Shown piece by piece: positions 5,513 through 7,372 of a stretch of DNA of 7,372 nucleotides. The position numbers and the translations under genes are program-made. The DNA is from an uncultured Eubacteriales bacterium (GTDB lineage: Bacteria > Bacillota > Clostridia > Oscillospirales > Oscillospiraceae), in the NCBI GenBank assembly GCA_900545405.1, contig UQYT01000063.1, positions 1 through 7,372 of the forward strand. Direction: 5' to 3'. Within the stretch, counting starts at the first letter, position 1. The number at the start of each line of letters is the position of its first letter. The notes under the pieces were generated by a model, which was given only the letters and a program-made list of their open reading frames with translations, ran no database searches and had not been told where the DNA came from.

Positions 5513-6166
5513 TTATGCTCTTGTCCGTTCCGGCAGCGGCAGGGCCGGGTCGTCGTGCCAATAGATGATGAGCCGGCCGCGCGCCACGGAGATGCGGGCG
5601 CGCTCCCCCGTGAAGCTGTTGCTCACGGCGAGGGGGAAGTCCGGCGTGAGCACCGCGCCGTCAAGGGCGTAGCTCAGCCCCGACTCACAGACGCCGGAGG
5701 CCTCCGGCCCGAAGCAGAAGGCCGAAAAGTCGCCGGAACAGCGCGCGTCGAACTCCAGCGCCGCGCCGTCCGAGATGGCCGTCAGCGCGCAGCCGCGGCC
5801 GACGAGTATGGCCTCCATGCCGTGCGCATCCGCCCAGGCCAGGGACTGGACGTTGGCCAGCGAGTGGTCGAAGCGCGCTCCGCCGAGCCCGCCGAAGATC
5901 AGCACGCGCCGGAAACCCAGCTCGTGCGCCCGCTTGAGCGCGGCCATGGTGTCCGTGTCGTCCTTGCGCACGGGGCAGACCTCCACGCTGGGCGCCTCCG
6001 GCACATAGCCGAGGGAGTCGAAGTCGCCGAGCGCGAGGTCCGGCTGTATGCCGAGGCGCGCCAGGTGCCTGAGCCCCGCGTCCGCCGCGATAACAAGGTC
6101 GCCCTCCTCCGGCCGGAGCCGCTCCTCCGCGAGCTCCGCCGCGGCGACGATATAGCATGTCTTCAT
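5513..6166 (-). CDS. thiN: Thiamine pyrophosphokinase
   Basis: Transfers pyrophosphate from ATP to thiamine to make thiamine diphosphate in the cytoplasm, the last step of thiamine salvage. At 217 residues it has the normal length. Conserved features are AADAGLRHL (28-36), PDLALGDFDSL (42-52), KDDTDTMAALKRA (68-80) and GGLGGARFDHSLANVQ (92-107), which together form the catalytic and ATP/Mg-binding centre. The C-terminal thiamine-binding beta-domain carries SNSFTGERARISVARGRL (182-199). The start at 6166 (MKTCYIVAAA) is preferred because GGTGGAG precedes it by six bases; an in-frame ATG at 6184 overlaps the crp stop as ATGA and would add six residues, but has only a weak, distant GAGG. It lies directly behind the Crp/Fnr regulator gene without promoter or terminator, so the two are probably one operon. 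It ends against the bidirectional terminator. Confidence 0.93.
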   Translation of the reverse strand: MKTCYIVAAAELAEERLRPEEGDLVIAADAGLRHLARLGIQPDLALGDFDSLGYVPEAPSVEVCPVRKDDTDTMAALKRAHELGFRRVLIFGGLGGARFDHSLANVQSLAWADAHGMEAILVGRGCALTAISDGAALEFDARCSGDFSAFCFGPEASGVCESGLSYALDGAVLTPDFPLAVSNSFTGERARISVARGRLIIYWHDDPALPLPERTRA

Positions 6167-6180
6167 AATACTCTCCACCC

Positions 6181-6837
6181 TCATTCGGCCAGGGCCTCGA
6201 GGCCCTGCCTGTCCGCGATGCGCACCGTCCCGCGCGAGAGGCTGACCAGACCCTCGGACTGAAAATAGCGCAGCATCCGCGTCACGACCTCGCGCGCGGT
6301 GCCGAGGTGCGCGGCGATGCGCTCGTGCGTGATGCGCAGCTCATCGCTGCTCTCAAGGGCCGATTCCTCGAGTAGGAAGGCCGCGAGGCGGCGGTCAAAG
6401 CTCTTCCAGAGTATCTGTTCCACAAGCCACATGACCTCGGAAAAGCGCGAGGCCATCAGCTCGTTAGTGTAGTTTGCAAGCGGCGCGGACTCCTCCATCA
6501 CGCGCTTATAGACCTCCGGGGAGACGACCAGCACCTCCGAGGGCTGCTCGGCCTCGATGGAGACGTCAAATTGCAGACCCCTCATCACGCAGGAGGCGGA
6601 AAAGAGGCAGATGTCGCGCTCAAAAAGCCGGTAGAGGGTTATCTCGCGCCCGGTATCGGATATCATATAGGCCCGCAGACGCCCGGAGCGCACCGCGAGC
6701 AGGCCGACGCATTCGCCCGCGCCGGAGAGCTGTTCGCCCGCCTCAAGTCTGCGCGGAGACGCCGCGGACTCCAGCGCGCGCCGCTGGGCGTCGGTGAGCT
6801 TGTCCCAGACGCCGGGGAAAAAGGCTTCAAGTTCCAT
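6181..6837 (-). CDS. Crp/Fnr-family transcriptional regulator
   Basis: A 218-residue regulator of normal family length. The N-terminal cyclic-nucleotide-binding-like beta-barrel covers about residues 25-110 (LEAGEQLSGAGECVGLLAVRSG, GREITLYRLFERD), a long dimerisation helix about 112-145, and a C-terminal winged helix-turn-helix about 150-215 (THERIAAHLGTAREVVTRML, then EGLVSLSRGTVRI). The effector site shows no clear cAMP-binding signature. Cys77 and Cys83 in DICLFSASCVMRG form a C-x5-C pair in the sensor domain, with Cys43 in addition; in this clostridial subgroup such Cys residues could bind a metal, cluster or haem, or sense redox state, which is inference. There is no N-terminal Fnr-type Cys cluster. 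GAGG eight bases before the ATG and a promoter with perfect TATAAT support the start. Targets unknown; thiN follows within 14 bases of its stop. Confidence 0.93.
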   Translation of the reverse strand: MELEAFFPGVWDKLTDAQRRALESAASPRRLEAGEQLSGAGECVGLLAVRSGRLRAYMISDTGREITLYRLFERDICLFSASCVMRGLQFDVSIEAEQPSEVLVVSPEVYKRVMEESAPLANYTNELMASRFSEVMWLVEQILWKSFDRRLAAFLLEESALESSDELRITHERIAAHLGTAREVVTRMLRYFQSEGLVSLSRGTVRIADRQGLEALAE

Positions 6838-6860
6838 GCAGAGACCTCGCTTTCCCCCGT

Positions 6861-6889
6861 ATTATAAACCATCCCCCTCCCCGGCGCAA
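6861..6889 (-). promoter_or_regulatory. Sigma-A promoter of the crp-thiN operon
   Basis: On the - strand, TTGCGC (6889-6884) and a perfect TATAAT (6866-6861) lie 17 bases apart. The predicted start near 6854 leaves only about 17 bases before the crp ATG, just enough for the GAGG ribosome site. The -35 hexamer lies in the loop and 3' arm of the spoVT hairpin. Confidence 0.65.
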
Positions 6890-6907
6890 TGGGCGCGGGA
6901 AGGGGGA
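6872..6907 (-). terminator. Long GC-rich hairpin, probable spoVT terminator
   Basis: On the - strand, bases 6907-6893 pair with 6887-6872 over 15 base pairs, with one bulged C and one T-G wobble, around the loop CCATT. It starts ten bases after the spoVT stop. The run after it (TGGTTTATAAT) is T-containing but not a clean U-tract, so termination may be partial, allowing read-through into crp. Confidence 0.6.
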
Positions 6908-6916
6908 CAGCAACTT

Positions 6917-7372
6917 TCAGCTCTCCATCTGCTTGCCGAGGAAGGACGCCACGGTCTGGGCGAGCTTGTATTCCACATCGCCGGAGGGCGGGGCGTTCTT
7001 GGGCGAGGCGAAGATGACGCAGCCCATGAGGTCGCCCTCGGAGATGACGGGCGCGGCGACAGAGACGCAGTAGCCGCTCTCGCCGTCGGTGACGGGCACG
7101 GAGCTGCCACCGGACTCATGCCGATAAACGCGGCGCGACTCCATGATCTGCTCGAGCTCGGGGGAAATGCGCTTTTCAAAGAGCTCGCGCCTGCCCCCTC
7201 CGGCCACGGCGATGACGACGTCCCTGTCGCAGACGGCGGCCACGCAGTCCGTGGACTTGTGCAGCGAATCGCATATCTGCGCCGCGAAATCCGATAGCTC
7301 CCCAATGGGCGAGTACTTCTTAAAAATGACCTCCCCGTCCTTGTCCGTAAAAATCTCCAGCGGGTCGCCCTC
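6917..7372 (-). CDS. spoVT: Stage V sporulation protein T-like regulator, N-terminus beyond the window
   Basis: The last 151 residues of a SpoVT-type regulator, which in Bacillus tunes sigma-G-dependent forespore genes. The visible part begins EGDPLEIFTDKDGEVIFKKY, the end of the AbrB/SpoVT swapped-hairpin DNA-binding domain; about 30 N-terminal residues lie past the window end. Then follow SPIGELSDFAAQICDSLHKS, the linker helix that opens the GAF-like domain, CDRDVVIAVAGGGRRELFEK, SVAAPVISEGDLMGCVIFAS, and the typical C-terminus KLAQTVASFLGKQMES. The frame is open to base 7372, so the internal GTG at 7243 is not the start. Order, spacing and ending match SpoVT over the whole stretch, which separates it from the shorter AbrB proteins without a GAF domain. 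Its presence indicates an endospore-forming lineage. Confidence 0.94.
   Translation of the reverse strand, partial: EGDPLEIFTDKDGEVIFKKYSPIGELSDFAAQICDSLHKSTDCVAAVCDRDVVIAVAGGGRRELFEKRISPELEQIMESRRVYRHESGGSSVPVTDGESGYCVSVAAPVISEGDLMGCVIFASPKNAPPSGDVEYKLAQTVASFLGKQMES

Noticed and set aside
5555..6262. 235-codon open frame on the + strand opposite thiN
   Set aside because: Arg/Glu/Ala-rich shadow translation without motifs; the opposite strand encodes a complete thiamine pyrophosphokinase.

Overview
The window is a GC-rich stretch (third codon positions mostly G or C) from an anaerobic, probably spore-forming Firmicute. A SpoVT-like sporulation regulator, A/G-rich Shine-Dalgarno sites, sigma-A type promoters and a low-GC-style gene repertoire written in GC-rich codons all fit the Oscillospiraceae/Ruminococcaceae gut clostridia. 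That placement is inference: there is no rRNA or other phylogenetic marker. No mobile element, CRISPR array, tRNA or rRNA gene was seen, and no gene-free stretch exceeds 300 bases (the longest, about 200 bases at 2960-3159, is a structured leader).

Left part, + strand. Positions 1-1929 hold the C-terminal two thirds of a P-type calcium-transporting ATPase, closed by a strong intrinsic terminator (1949-1980). A sigma-A type promoter (1982-2010) follows directly and serves a LysR-type regulator (2054-2959).

Centre, + strand. A near-consensus promoter (2956-2984) overlaps the lysR stop codon and drives a unit made of a structured leader, a possible 38-residue leader peptide (3047-3163) whose stop overlaps the next start as ATGA, a flavodoxin (3160-3642) and an iron-dependent alcohol dehydrogenase (3670-4842). 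The dehydrogenase is interrupted by an in-frame TAG at codon 66 but is otherwise intact, with all four metal ligands. A T-N11-A dyad centred near -67 of the inferred start site lies inside the end of lysR and is a plausible LysR operator. Together these look like a LysR-controlled redox or carbonyl-reduction module. A small lipoprotein gene of unknown function (4920-5459) follows, probably with its own weak promoter.

Right part, - strand. A bidirectional terminator (5483-5508) separates the + strand genes from a leftward group: spoVT (partial, 6917 to window end), a Crp/Fnr-family regulator (6181-6837) and thiamine pyrophosphokinase (5513-6166). The crp and thiN genes are almost contiguous and probably form one operon. 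The crp promoter has a perfect TATAAT, and its -35 lies inside the long GC-rich hairpin that probably terminates spoVT.

The most unusual points are the single amber codon in an otherwise well-preserved dehydrogenase, and the flavodoxin leader, where a coupled small ORF, a hairpin over the transcription start and an anti-Shine-Dalgarno segment able to pair with either ribosome site suggest post-initiation control. Neither is proven by the sequence alone, and I see no clear evidence of a wholly new system.
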